12,565 nucleotides of DNA from an uncultured Methanofollis sp. (lineage in GTDB: Archaea; Halobacteriota; Methanomicrobia; Methanomicrobiales; Methanofollaceae), in assembly GCF_937919355.1 (NCBI RefSeq), contig NZ_CALFSA010000108.1, positions 1 to 12,565 on the forward strand. Direction: 5' to 3'. Of the stretch, positions 6,942-12,565 are shown piece by piece. The notes beneath the pieces were generated by a model that did no database searches, had not been told where the DNA came from, and saw nothing but the letters and a program-made list of their open reading frames with translations. Position 1 is the first letter of the stretch. The number at the start of each line of letters is the position of its first letter. The translations under genes were made by a program, and so were the position numbers.

Positions 6942-6956
6942 CGCGGCGATCTGCAT

Positions 6957-6970
6957 ACGGGACATCCCGT
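6957..6970. promoter_or_regulatory. inverted repeat upstream of the acidic small gene
   Basis: ACGGGA-CA-TCCCGT, a perfect 6-bp inverted repeat with a 2-bp centre, 15 bp upstream of the minus-strand TATA box. A possible activator or repressor site; no factor is known from the sequence. Confidence 0.35.
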
Positions 6971-7108
6971 CGCCCCGTCACCGCTCCTGTCATCGGGTTC
7001 GTGTACGGTGCCCAGAGGGGCGCCCGTCGTCATGGTCGCCGTGATCGGGATGGCAGTCCGGGATACATCTATCGAGGCATGTCCGGATCTCTTCTCTGCG
7101 GAGGATCT

Positions 7109-7315
7109 ATGGCCACCCACGCGTCACGAAAATATGAAGTGAAGGGCATCCCCCTGATCTGCCCGATCTGCGGCAGGGACCTCTTCTGGACGCGCAAAAC
7201 CCAGATGAACACGACAGGGGCGACCCTCTTTGGCCTCGACTGGGCGAACAGAAACGCTGTCAATTACATCTGCGAGCACTGCGGTCACATCCTCTGGTTT
7301 TGGCCGGAGGAGTAG
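7109..7315 (+). CDS. small zinc-ribbon protein, unknown function
   Basis: A 68-residue protein, MATHASRKYEVKGIPLICPICG... The start at 7109 is set by GGAGG at 7100-7104, 4 nt before the ATG; in-frame codons upstream (from 7001) give a composition unlike protein and are rejected. A zinc ribbon is clear: CPIC near residue 17 and CEHC near residue 57, with the second knuckle followed by GHILWFWPEE. Between them are a WTRKTQMNTTG stretch and the aromatic FGLDWANRNA. Such single-ribbon proteins bind nucleic acid or partner proteins, but no specific role can be assigned. It meets the acylphosphatase gene tail to tail with one base between stops. Confidence 0.82.
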   Translation: MATHASRKYEVKGIPLICPICGRDLFWTRKTQMNTTGATLFGLDWANRNAVNYICEHCGHILWFWPEE

Positions 7316-7316
7316 A

Positions 7317-7775
7317 TTATTTCCTGCCGGCCCTGACGCATTCTTCGAGGAGCGTGTTCGTCCTCTTCTGCTCGGCGAGGATCTCCTGCTCAGTCTTCAG
7401 GACCGCCTTCATGAGGTCGAGGGCGAGCATGCTCCTCTTGAAGAGTTCCTCCTTTCTGTCGCCGAAACGCGCCTCGAAGCCGGTGAACTCGCCCGTGGGT
7501 TCTGAGACCTCGACGGAGAGGCCCTCGACCGCGACCACCGGTTCGCCCCGCGCCCGAACCTCTTCGAGAAAGGCCACAAGGTCGGCGGCGTCGCCCTCGG
7601 CGACCATCTCGACCGTGCCGTCGGGGAGGTTCCGGACATATCCCGCGACCCCTGTCCTGGCCGCGCACCCGCTGACATAACTCCTGTAGCCGACGCCCTG
7701 CACCCGGCCGCGGGCAATGGCATGCACACGCAGTCTGCCCGTTCTCCCGGCAAGGGGGCTTTCGCTCTCCTGCAT
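7317..7775 (-). CDS. acyP: acylphosphatase with C-terminal helical extension
   Basis: Acylphosphatases hydrolyse carboxyl-phosphate bonds in small cytoplasmic metabolites such as acetyl- or carbamoyl-phosphate. Residues about 14-104 are a complete domain: the phosphate-binding loop ARGRVQGVGYRSYV with catalytic R31, and GYVRNLPDGTVEMVAEG with catalytic N49. The 18-residue spacing between them matches R23/N41 of the vertebrate enzyme. At 152 residues it is longer than the usual about 90-100: residues 105-152 form an amphipathic, probably coiled-coil helix (ELFKRSMLALDLMKAVL...EQEILAEQKRTNTLLEECV). The N-terminal 13 residues are also extra; a GTG at codon 17 is a less likely start, as it would trim the first strand. 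It follows wtpC by 39 bp on the same strand, with a T6 tract between, and has no clear Shine-Dalgarno. Confidence 0.9.
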   Translation of the reverse strand: MQESESPLAGRTGRLRVHAIARGRVQGVGYRSYVSGCAARTGVAGYVRNLPDGTVEMVAEGDAADLVAFLEEVRARGEPVVAVEGLSVEVSEPTGEFTGFEARFGDRKEELFKRSMLALDLMKAVLKTEQEILAEQKRTNTLLEECVRAGRK

Positions 7776-7789
7776 GAGGGGTAGTATGG

Positions 7790-7795
7790 AAAAAA
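7790..7795 (-). terminator. T6 tract after wtpC
   Basis: On the minus strand the gap between wtpC and the acylphosphatase gene holds CTTTTTTCC. It could end the wtp transcript fully or partly; the short gap also allows read-through. Confidence 0.4.
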
Positions 7796-7814
7796 GAGTT
7801 TATGGAGGTGCCGG

Positions 7815-8882
7815 TCAGTCAACCGGCAGGGTGCGGACTGCGCTTGCCTTGAAGGAGGCGATGACCGTCATGCCCGCAGCCAGGCCTTCTTCATCGGCAG
7901 AACGCCTGGTGACGAGCGCCGTGAGTGGGAAACCGCAGTCGAGGTGGAGGCGCACGAGCGCCCCGCCGAGGGGGACGATGCCGGTGACCTCTGCCTCGAA
8001 CCTGTTCCTGGCCATGCCGGTGCTCTCGCCCCGGCGGGCGATCGCGACGTCAGCTGCCCCGATCACCGCCGCCACCCTCTCCCCGACAGAGGCGTCGGAG
8101 ATGGCCGCAATGCTGGCGTTGCCGACCTGCACCGTGACAAGACCGTCCGTGTTTTCGGTCACGGTCCCGTTGAGGATGTTCTCCATGCCGACGAAGCGGG
8201 CCACCCTGACAGACTGCGGGTCCTCGAAGACCTCCCGCACCGGCCCCTCCTGCGCCAGTCTGCCGTCGATGACCACCGCCGCCCGCGTGGCGAGGCGGAG
8301 GGCCTCCTCCCGTGCATGGGTCACCTGCACGATGGTGAGGCCCCTCTCCCGGTGGATACGCGCCATATCTGTCATCAACCGTTCCCGCGTCAGCGGGTCG
8401 AGGGCCGAGAAGGGTTCGTCGAGGAGGAGGATCTCGGGTTCCACGGCAAGAGCGCGGGCGATCGCCACCCTCTGCTGTTCGCCTCCGCTCATCGTCCCCG
8501 GATAACGGTCGGCGAGGTGCTCGATCCCGAAGGACGAAAGCAACCTCTCCGTCCGGCGGGTGACCTCCTCCTTCGGGAGTCTCTGCATCTTCGGGCCGAA
8601 GGCGATGTTCTCCCGCACGGTCATGTGGGGGAAGAGGGAGTAGTCCTGGTAGACGAGGGCGATCCGCCGCTTCTCCGGCGGCACGGCCGAGACGTCCTCA
8701 CCACGGATGAGCACCTGCCCGGTGTCCGGGAGGTGGAGGCCCGCGATCGCTTCCAGGACCACGGTCTTTCCCGCCCCCGACGGCCCGATGATGAAGTAGT
8801 AGTCACCTTTCTCGATGGAGAGGGAGACGTCCTTCAGGGAAAAATCGCCAAGGGCGAGGGAGACATGCTTAAACTCTATCAT
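7815..8882 (-). CDS. wtpC: tungstate/molybdate ABC transporter, ATP-binding subunit
   Basis: A 355-residue ABC ATPase that powers oxyanion uptake with WtpB and WtpA. Motifs in order: Walker A GPSGAGKT (33-40), Q-loop Q79, signature MSGGEQQR (131-138, with Met where Leu is usual), Walker B ILLLDEP (151-157), D-loop SALD (159-162) and switch H189. The C-terminal part (about 232-355) has the length and beta pattern of the MOP/TOBE-like regulatory domain of ModC/WtpC proteins, which in some members binds the oxyanion and shuts the transporter. The start at 8882 overlaps the end of wtpB by 14 nt and is preceded by GGGAGG inside wtpB. ModC of a molybdate system is the main alternative name; the WtpA-type binding protein next door favours Wtp. 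Confidence 0.92.
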   Translation of the reverse strand: MIEFKHVSLALGDFSLKDVSLSIEKGDYYFIIGPSGAGKTVVLEAIAGLHLPDTGQVLIRGEDVSAVPPEKRRIALVYQDYSLFPHMTVRENIAFGPKMQRLPKEEVTRRTERLLSSFGIEHLADRYPGTMSGGEQQRVAIARALAVEPEILLLDEPFSALDPLTRERLMTDMARIHRERGLTIVQVTHAREEALRLATRAAVVIDGRLAQEGPVREVFEDPQSVRVARFVGMENILNGTVTENTDGLVTVQVGNASIAAISDASVGERVAAVIGAADVAIARRGESTGMARNRFEAEVTGIVPLGGALVRLHLDCGFPLTALVTRRSADEEGLAAGMTVIASFKASAVRTLPVD

Positions 8883-9681
8883 ATTTCCTCCCGATGAAAC
8901 GGCTTGCCGTCCTCAGCACGATGAAGACAGTGAAACAGGCGAGGATCATGACGAAGGCAACAGTGCTGCTCTCCTTGATCCCGCTCGTCGTGAACCGGTA
9001 GTAGATGAGCGTGGAGATGACCATCGGGTAGTAGGCGATCATCACGATCGCGGCGAACTCCCCGATCGCTCTCCCCCATGCAAGGATGCTCCCGTTGAAG
9101 ATGTCGCGGGCGGCAAGGGGGAGAGTGACCCGGTAGAAGGCAGTGAACCGCGAGGCCCCGAGAGTCCTGGCCACATTCTCCAGGTGGACAGGCACCTTCT
9201 CGAACCCCTCGCGCACGGCGTTCACGAAGTACGGCGAGGCGACGAAGACCATGGCGACGACGATGCCGGGATAGGCGTCCTCGAACGTGATGCCGATCTC
9301 CTGGAGGGGTGCGCCGATGAGACCGCGACGCATGAAAAGCAGGTAGACGAGGATGCCGGCCACGGTGTGCGGGAGGATGAGGGGGATATCGACGATGCTC
9401 TCCACCACTCCCTTCCCGCGGAAGTCTGTCCGTGCGAGGACATATGCCAGGGGGATACCGAGGACGATGAGGATCAGGACGGCGTTCAATCCCGCGCCCA
9501 TCGTCAGGACGATGGAGTCGACCACCTTCGCGTCGGCGGCGACCCTGAGGAGATGGGGGATGTCGGAGAGTTCCTTCACCGTCATCGAGAGGAGGGAGAG
9601 GACGGTGAGGCCGAGGATCACGCCGCCGATGAGTGAGAAGGAGACCAGGCAGCGGTCGCGAAGTACTGATGTCCGGGCCAT
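8869..9681 (-). CDS. wtpB: tungstate/molybdate ABC transporter, permease
   Basis: A 270-residue membrane protein of the binding-protein-dependent permease class, forming the homodimeric channel. About six helices can be seen (approximately 12-33, 57-82, 98-116, 137-155, 202-226, 241-257). The cytoplasmic coupling loop (EAA motif) that docks on WtpC is ENVARTLGASRFTAFYRVTLP, residues 168-188, with the conserved Gly at 175. Its stop lies inside the start of wtpC, so the two are translated together. It lies 23 nt after the wtpA stop, in a gap that contains a T6 tract. No good Shine-Dalgarno precedes the ATG. Confidence 0.93.
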   Translation of the reverse strand: MARTSVLRDRCLVSFSLIGGVILGLTVLSLLSMTVKELSDIPHLLRVAADAKVVDSIVLTMGAGLNAVLILIVLGIPLAYVLARTDFRGKGVVESIVDIPLILPHTVAGILVYLLFMRRGLIGAPLQEIGITFEDAYPGIVVAMVFVASPYFVNAVREGFEKVPVHLENVARTLGASRFTAFYRVTLPLAARDIFNGSILAWGRAIGEFAAIVMIAYYPMVISTLIYYRFTTSGIKESSTVAFVMILACFTVFIVLRTASRFIGRKYDRV

Positions 9682-9689
9682 GATCTGTC

Positions 9690-9695
9690 AAAAAA
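9690..9695 (-). terminator. T6 tract between wtpA and wtpB
   Basis: The 23-nt gap reads CCTTTTTTG on the minus strand. A partial stop here would make more binding protein than permease, a common need in ABC importers. Inference only. Confidence 0.35.
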
Positions 9696-9704
9696 GGAGA
9701 GAGT

Positions 9705-10787
9705 TCAGGGAGATGCGGTGAGAGCCTTCAGACTCTCCGGGACAGCGCCGAAACCGCCTGCCGGGACGATCGGGGACTGGCCCTGTGCGTCCATGATAGC
9801 CTGCCCTTCGCTGCCGATGAGCATCTCGATGAATGCGACGCCGCCCTCAGGGTTCTCGGCGTTCTTCGGGACAGTGGCGCCGTAGACGATCGGCTTTGCG
9901 GTCATGAGGCCACCGGCAGTCTCGATCTGCACCTTTGCATAGTCGTCGGCGTAGTCCACCGAGGAGAGGTCGATTGCTTCGGGGAGTTCGACGAAGTTAA
10001 GGCCGTTCTGTTCGGCGACCGAGCGGTACTCCCATGCATAGTCGATGCCGCCGTTCTGGAGCATCTGGACAAGTTCGACCGACTTCGGCCTGATCTGGAA
10101 GGTGTCCTTCGGTTCAGGCGAGGTGGCCAGGACCGTGTAGGTGCCGTTCTTCTCGGTCACCGTGATGTTCGAGTGCTCGGAGACGACTCTGTCGAAGATG
10201 GTGTCGTTGCCGTAGTGCTGCTCGGCAAGCTGGATCGCCATCAGGGAGCGGTAGCCGCAGGGGTCGAGGTTCGGGTCGGAGCAGGCCCACTGGACGTCGG
10301 GCTTCTCCAGGATGGTGTGCCAGGTGTCGGCGTTGACCTCACCGGCGTACTTGCTCTGGTTGGTGTAGCAGAGCACGATCTGGCTCTTGGAGAAGGTCAC
10401 GTACCAGTCGGCCGAACCCGGCATCATCATCTTCGGGATGAGGGTGTAGTCGGCCGATGCAAAGACGTCGGCGCTCTTGTTGAGGTCGGTGATCTCCTTG
10501 ACAAGTTTGGTCGATCCGCCGGGGACGAGCCTGACGTCGACGCCCTGGTGCGCCGCTTCGTACTGCTTCTCGATCTCCTCGAAGGGAGCGGTGAGGCTGC
10601 CTGCGTGGTAGACGGTGATGATCTGGCCGGCGGCCGGTGCTGCTGCGGTCGTCGTCTCGGCCGGTGTGGCCGTCGCCGCAGGGGTCTGGTTGTTGCTGTC
10701 TATTTGCTGGGTGGTCGTGCAGCCGCAGAGGAATATGGCGGCGCAGAGGACCAGTGCCGTTGAAATAGCCACAATTTTACTATTCAT
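9705..10787 (-). CDS. wtpA: tungstate/molybdate-binding lipoprotein
   Basis: A 360-residue extracytoplasmic solute-binding protein that captures tungstate or molybdate for WtpBC. The signal peptide MNSKIVAISTALVLCAAIFL ends in a lipobox LCGC, giving lipid-anchored C23, and a Thr/Ala/Pro-rich linker (about 24-55) tethers the domain to the membrane. The ligand-binding segments match the archaeal WtpA/ModA type: HAGSLTAPFEE (61-71), SADVFASADYTLIP (105-118), DPNLDPCGYRS with D175, and YAWEYRSVA with E253. By analogy with the Archaeoglobus protein, D175 and E253 would complete octahedral metal coordination, unlike bacterial ModA. It is the first gene of the operon and diverges from hisD. The start has no Shine-Dalgarno; upstream inverted repeats and TATA-like sequences are described separately. 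Confidence 0.93.
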   Translation of the reverse strand: MNSKIVAISTALVLCAAIFLCGCTTTQQIDSNNQTPAATATPAETTTAAAPAAGQIITVYHAGSLTAPFEEIEKQYEAAHQGVDVRLVPGGSTKLVKEITDLNKSADVFASADYTLIPKMMMPGSADWYVTFSKSQIVLCYTNQSKYAGEVNADTWHTILEKPDVQWACSDPNLDPCGYRSLMAIQLAEQHYGNDTIFDRVVSEHSNITVTEKNGTYTVLATSPEPKDTFQIRPKSVELVQMLQNGGIDYAWEYRSVAEQNGLNFVELPEAIDLSSVDYADDYAKVQIETAGGLMTAKPIVYGATVPKNAENPEGGVAFIEMLIGSEGQAIMDAQGQSPIVPAGGFGAVPESLKALTASP

Positions 10788-10828
10788 GAGTTATAAACTC
10801 GATATAATTCAAGATAACTCTTTTTATC
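10788..10828 (-). promoter_or_regulatory. putative wtpA promoter/operator with inverted repeats
   Basis: GAGTTAT at 10788-10794 and ATAACTC at 10814-10820 are perfect 7-bp inverted copies; a further half AACTC at 10796-10800 forms a tight GAGTT-ATA-AACTC repeat. On the minus strand a TATA-like GATAAAAA (plus 10821-10828) is about 37 nt before the ATG, and AATTATATC is nearer. The repeats would overlie the transcription start, as expected for an oxyanion-responsive repressor. The factor is unknown. Confidence 0.45.
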
Positions 10829-10916
10829 TGTGCCTGGTTAATGAAATGCCATTATCCGGGCTCTCTGCAGGGGCACGACAAGTCTTAACCGTCTCTGCGC
10901 CGAACCTGTCCATACT

Positions 10917-12173
10917 ATGTGGAAGGCGCTGGACATAGAGGAATGGAAGAACCAGCGGCGGTCCGACCTTGCAGGGGCGAAGGACGCCGTCGCCGGTATC
11001 ATCGATGCGGTACGGAAGGACGGGGACGGGGCGCTCTATGCGCTCACGAAGAAGTTCGACCACATCGACCTTGAGGACCTGGCCGTCGCCCCGGAGGAGT
11101 TCGAGGGTGCGTACGAGGAGGTGGACGACGCCCTGGTCGAGAGCCTTGCCGAGGCCGAGGCGCACATCAGGCGTTTCCATGAAATGCAGCGCAACCATTC
11201 GCTCTGGCTCGACGAGGTGGAGCCCGGCGTGATCCTGGGCGTGAAGACGACGCCCCTCGACCGCATCGGCGCCTACGTGCCGGGCGGCAGGGCGGCATAT
11301 CCATCGACCGCCCTGATGACCACGGTCCCGGCGCAGGTGGCCGGCGTGGCGGAGGTCTGTGTCTGCTCCCCGCCCCCGATCCATCCCCTCACTCTGGTGG
11401 CCCTCGACATCGCCGGCGTGGACGAGTGCTACCGCGTCGGCGGTGCGCAGGCGATCGCGGCGATGGCCCTCGGCACGGAGACGATCGACCCGGTCCAGAA
11501 GATCGTCGGGCCGGGGAACGTCTTTGTAACGGCGGCGAAGATGATGCTGCGCGACGAGGCCGAGATCGACTTCCCGGCAGGCCCGTCGGAGATCGGAATC
11601 CTCGCCGACGAGACAGCGAAGCCCGCCTTCGTCGCCGCCGACGTGCTGGCGCAGGCGGAGCACGACCCCCATGCGGGGTGCATCCTTGTCACCACCGACC
11701 CCTCCCTGCCGGCGAAGGTCGGCGAGGAGATCAAAAGGCAGATGGCCACAGCGGAGAGGCGGGCCATCATCGAGAAGGCCCTCGACCACTCGGGGTATAT
11801 GGTCGTCCGCGACCTCGACGAGGCGGTCACGGCCATGGACGAGATCGCCCCCGAGCACCTCTCCATCCAGGTCGCCGACCCGATGGCGGCCCTCACCTCG
11901 GTGCGGAACGCGGGGTCGATCTTTGTCGGGCCGTACACCGCCGTCGCCTTCGGGGACTACGCCTCAGGCACAAACCACGTCCTGCCGACCGCAGGCTATG
12001 CGAAGGTCTACTCGGGTCTCGACATCCACCACTTCTGCAAGACTTCGTCTGTCCAGATGATCAACAGGGAGGGGCTTGAGTGGCTCGGCGGGATCGTGGA
12101 GAACCTCGCCTCTGCCGAGGGCCTCCACGCCCATGCAAACTCTGTCAGGATCCGCAGGCGGAAAGACGCCTGA
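10917..12173 (+). CDS. hisD: histidinol dehydrogenase
   Basis: A 418-residue zinc enzyme catalysing the last two steps of histidine synthesis, L-histidinol to histidinal to histidine with two NAD+. Motifs: AYVPGGRAAYPST (119-131), VGGAQAIAAMALGTE (174-188), IVGPGN (196-201), IDFPAGPSEI (217-226), QAEHDPHA (246-253), APEHLSIQV (311-319) and GDYASGTNHVLPT (346-358). Catalytic E313/H314 and zinc ligands Q246, H249, D347 and H406 correspond to E. coli E326/H327 and Q259, H262, D360, H419, all offset by 13. The start at 10917 has no Shine-Dalgarno; GTCTTAACC (about 10881-10889) is a weak TATA candidate about 32 nt upstream, so a near-leaderless mRNA is possible. It diverges from wtpA; no other his gene is in the window, as is usual for scattered archaeal his genes. 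Confidence 0.97.
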   Translation: MWKALDIEEWKNQRRSDLAGAKDAVAGIIDAVRKDGDGALYALTKKFDHIDLEDLAVAPEEFEGAYEEVDDALVESLAEAEAHIRRFHEMQRNHSLWLDEVEPGVILGVKTTPLDRIGAYVPGGRAAYPSTALMTTVPAQVAGVAEVCVCSPPPIHPLTLVALDIAGVDECYRVGGAQAIAAMALGTETIDPVQKIVGPGNVFVTAAKMMLRDEAEIDFPAGPSEIGILADETAKPAFVAADVLAQAEHDPHAGCILVTTDPSLPAKVGEEIKRQMATAERRAIIEKALDHSGYMVVRDLDEAVTAMDEIAPEHLSIQVADPMAALTSVRNAGSIFVGPYTAVAFGDYASGTNHVLPTAGYAKVYSGLDIHHFCKTSSVQMINREGLEWLGGIVENLASAEGLHAHANSVRIRRRKDA

Positions 12174-12177
12174 AACC

Positions 12178-12187
12178 TTCTTTTTTT
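12178..12187 (+). terminator. oligo-T terminator after hisD
   Basis: The hisD stop is followed within 10 nt by TTCTTTTTTT (T7 at 12181-12187), a typical archaeal T-tract. Confidence 0.65.
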
Positions 12188-12565
12188 CGGGCCGTCGGGC
12201 TCTGTTGCATTCTTCTTCCGGAGTGAACATGAGGGGTGCTCACACCCTTGCCTCTACGTGATGGATCGGCAGAGGACGGGAACCCTCTCTGAGCAATCCC
12301 CGGCCGCCTTCCCGCCCCTATCGCAATCCCGGGGGCAACGAGGAGCGCAAGCGAGTTCGAGAACACAGAGAATTAAAGATTCTCTGAGCGTGCACATCTT
12401 CGATGTGCCACGGACCGAAGGTTTTCGCTGACGGGGGCAGCGCCCCCGGCGCGAGCGTGTGGGAAGGCATGTCGATCAGACGGGCCGCCCCTAACAGAAG
12501 AACGAGAAACTTTACCCTGCCCTCTCTCGCCGGGAGGAGACCCCCCGGATCCCCCCACGGCGAAG
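12188..12565. other. 378-bp stretch without a convincing gene, repeat-like and hairpin-rich
   Basis: Short open frames here are basic, low-complexity and lack ribosome-binding sites, so I call no gene. The first half (12188-12360) shows little beyond imperfect inverted repeats around 12231-12246 and 12251-12275. The second half has a cluster of perfect hairpins (separate entry) and ends in C-rich sequence around 12541-12559. The mix looks like a dispersed intergenic repeat or a structured transcript; its genomic copy number cannot be judged from this window. Confidence 0.5.
12366..12448. repeat. cluster of three perfect hairpins
   Basis: Three stems in 83 bp. CAGAGAAT (12366-12373) pairs with ATTCTCTG (12379-12386) over a 5-nt loop. 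GCACATC (12392-12398) pairs with GATGTGC (12402-12408) over the loop TTC, and three more pairs (12389-12391 with 12410-12412) follow past a bulged C. CGGGGGC (12432-12438) pairs with GCCCCCG (12442-12448) over AGC. The symmetry leaves the strand open. It could be a REP-like element, a small RNA, or a transcription-end structure. Confidence 0.6.

Noticed and set aside
7944..8897. A 317-codon plus-strand frame opposite wtpC
   Set aside because: wtpC has every ABC ATPase motif in order; the shadow is rich in His, Arg, Asp and Glu without a plausible fold.
10824..11858. A 344-codon minus-strand frame opposite hisD
   Set aside because: HisD on the plus strand has all catalytic residues; the opposite frame is His/Arg/Asp-rich without domains.
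12258..12292. Possible C/D-box guide RNA (GTGATGG at 12258-12264, CTGA at 12289-12292)
   Set aside because: Box C is imperfect, the span is too short for a normal archaeal C/D RNA, and no internal D'/C' boxes were found.
12373..12558. A 61-codon minus-strand frame in the terminal region
   Set aside because: Gly/Ser/Arg-rich, crosses the hairpins, no ribosome-binding site.
1..12565. CRISPR array, tRNA, rRNA, complete insertion sequence or prophage
   Set aside because: No regularly spaced direct repeats, no cloverleaf or rRNA-like sequence, and no complete transposase or integrase was seen; the zinc-ribbon/HTH-like gene at 1951-2664 lacks a recognisable DDE core.

Overview
The window (about 60% G+C, most reading frames with G/C in the third codon position) comes from a hydrogenotrophic/formatotrophic methanogen, most likely of the order Methanomicrobiales (Methanofollis/Methanoculleus-like). 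This rests on protein content: two methanofuran-biosynthesis enzymes (MfnD, MfnF), a cysteine-type F420-linked formate dehydrogenase (FdhAB), a WtpABC-type tungstate/molybdate importer and HisD, together with archaeal signals (TATA-like boxes about 25-40 nt before starts, oligo-T tracts after genes, Shine-Dalgarno or near-leaderless starts). The genus is inferred from similarity remembered by eye, not from a search.

Layout. 1-91 (-): 5' end of surE, leaving the window. 177-1993 (+): mfnD-mfnF with an ATGA overlap, followed by a small membrane/zinc-ribbon protein (about 1975-2214) whose start codon is unclear. 1951-2664 (-): a zinc-ribbon plus helix-turn-helix-like protein of unknown function, whose long open C-terminus runs antisense to the small membrane protein. 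2665-2862: an A+T-rich, repeat-rich control region ahead of fdhA. 2863-6173 (+): fdhA-fdhB, ending in a T-rich terminator. 6428-6682 (+): a SemiSWEET transporter. 6726-6908 (-): a 60-residue acidic protein with a good TATA box and palindromes upstream. 7109-7315 (+): a 68-residue zinc-ribbon protein. 7317-7775 (-): acylphosphatase with an extra C-terminal helix. 7815-10787 (-): wtpC, wtpB, wtpA (transcribed wtpA to wtpB to wtpC). 10917-12173 (+): hisD, divergent from wtpA. 12174-12565: no convincing gene, but a T-tract and a run of perfect hairpins that may be a dispersed repeat or structured RNA.

How the genes fit together. MfnD and MfnF make parts of methanofuran, the first C1 carrier of methanogenesis. 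FdhAB oxidises formate to CO2 and reduces F420, feeding the same pathway. FdhA needs a tungsten- or molybdenum-pterin cofactor, and the oxyanion importer lies less than 2 kb away, so the window can be read as formate metabolism plus its metal supply. No fdhC formate transporter is present here. HisD and SurE are housekeeping genes.

I did not find an evident new defence or mobile system. The parts most worth a second look are the antisense gene pair at 1951-2664, the repeat-laden fdhA upstream region with a perfect 12-bp inverted repeat, the palindromes around the small acidic gene, and the hairpin cluster after hisD.
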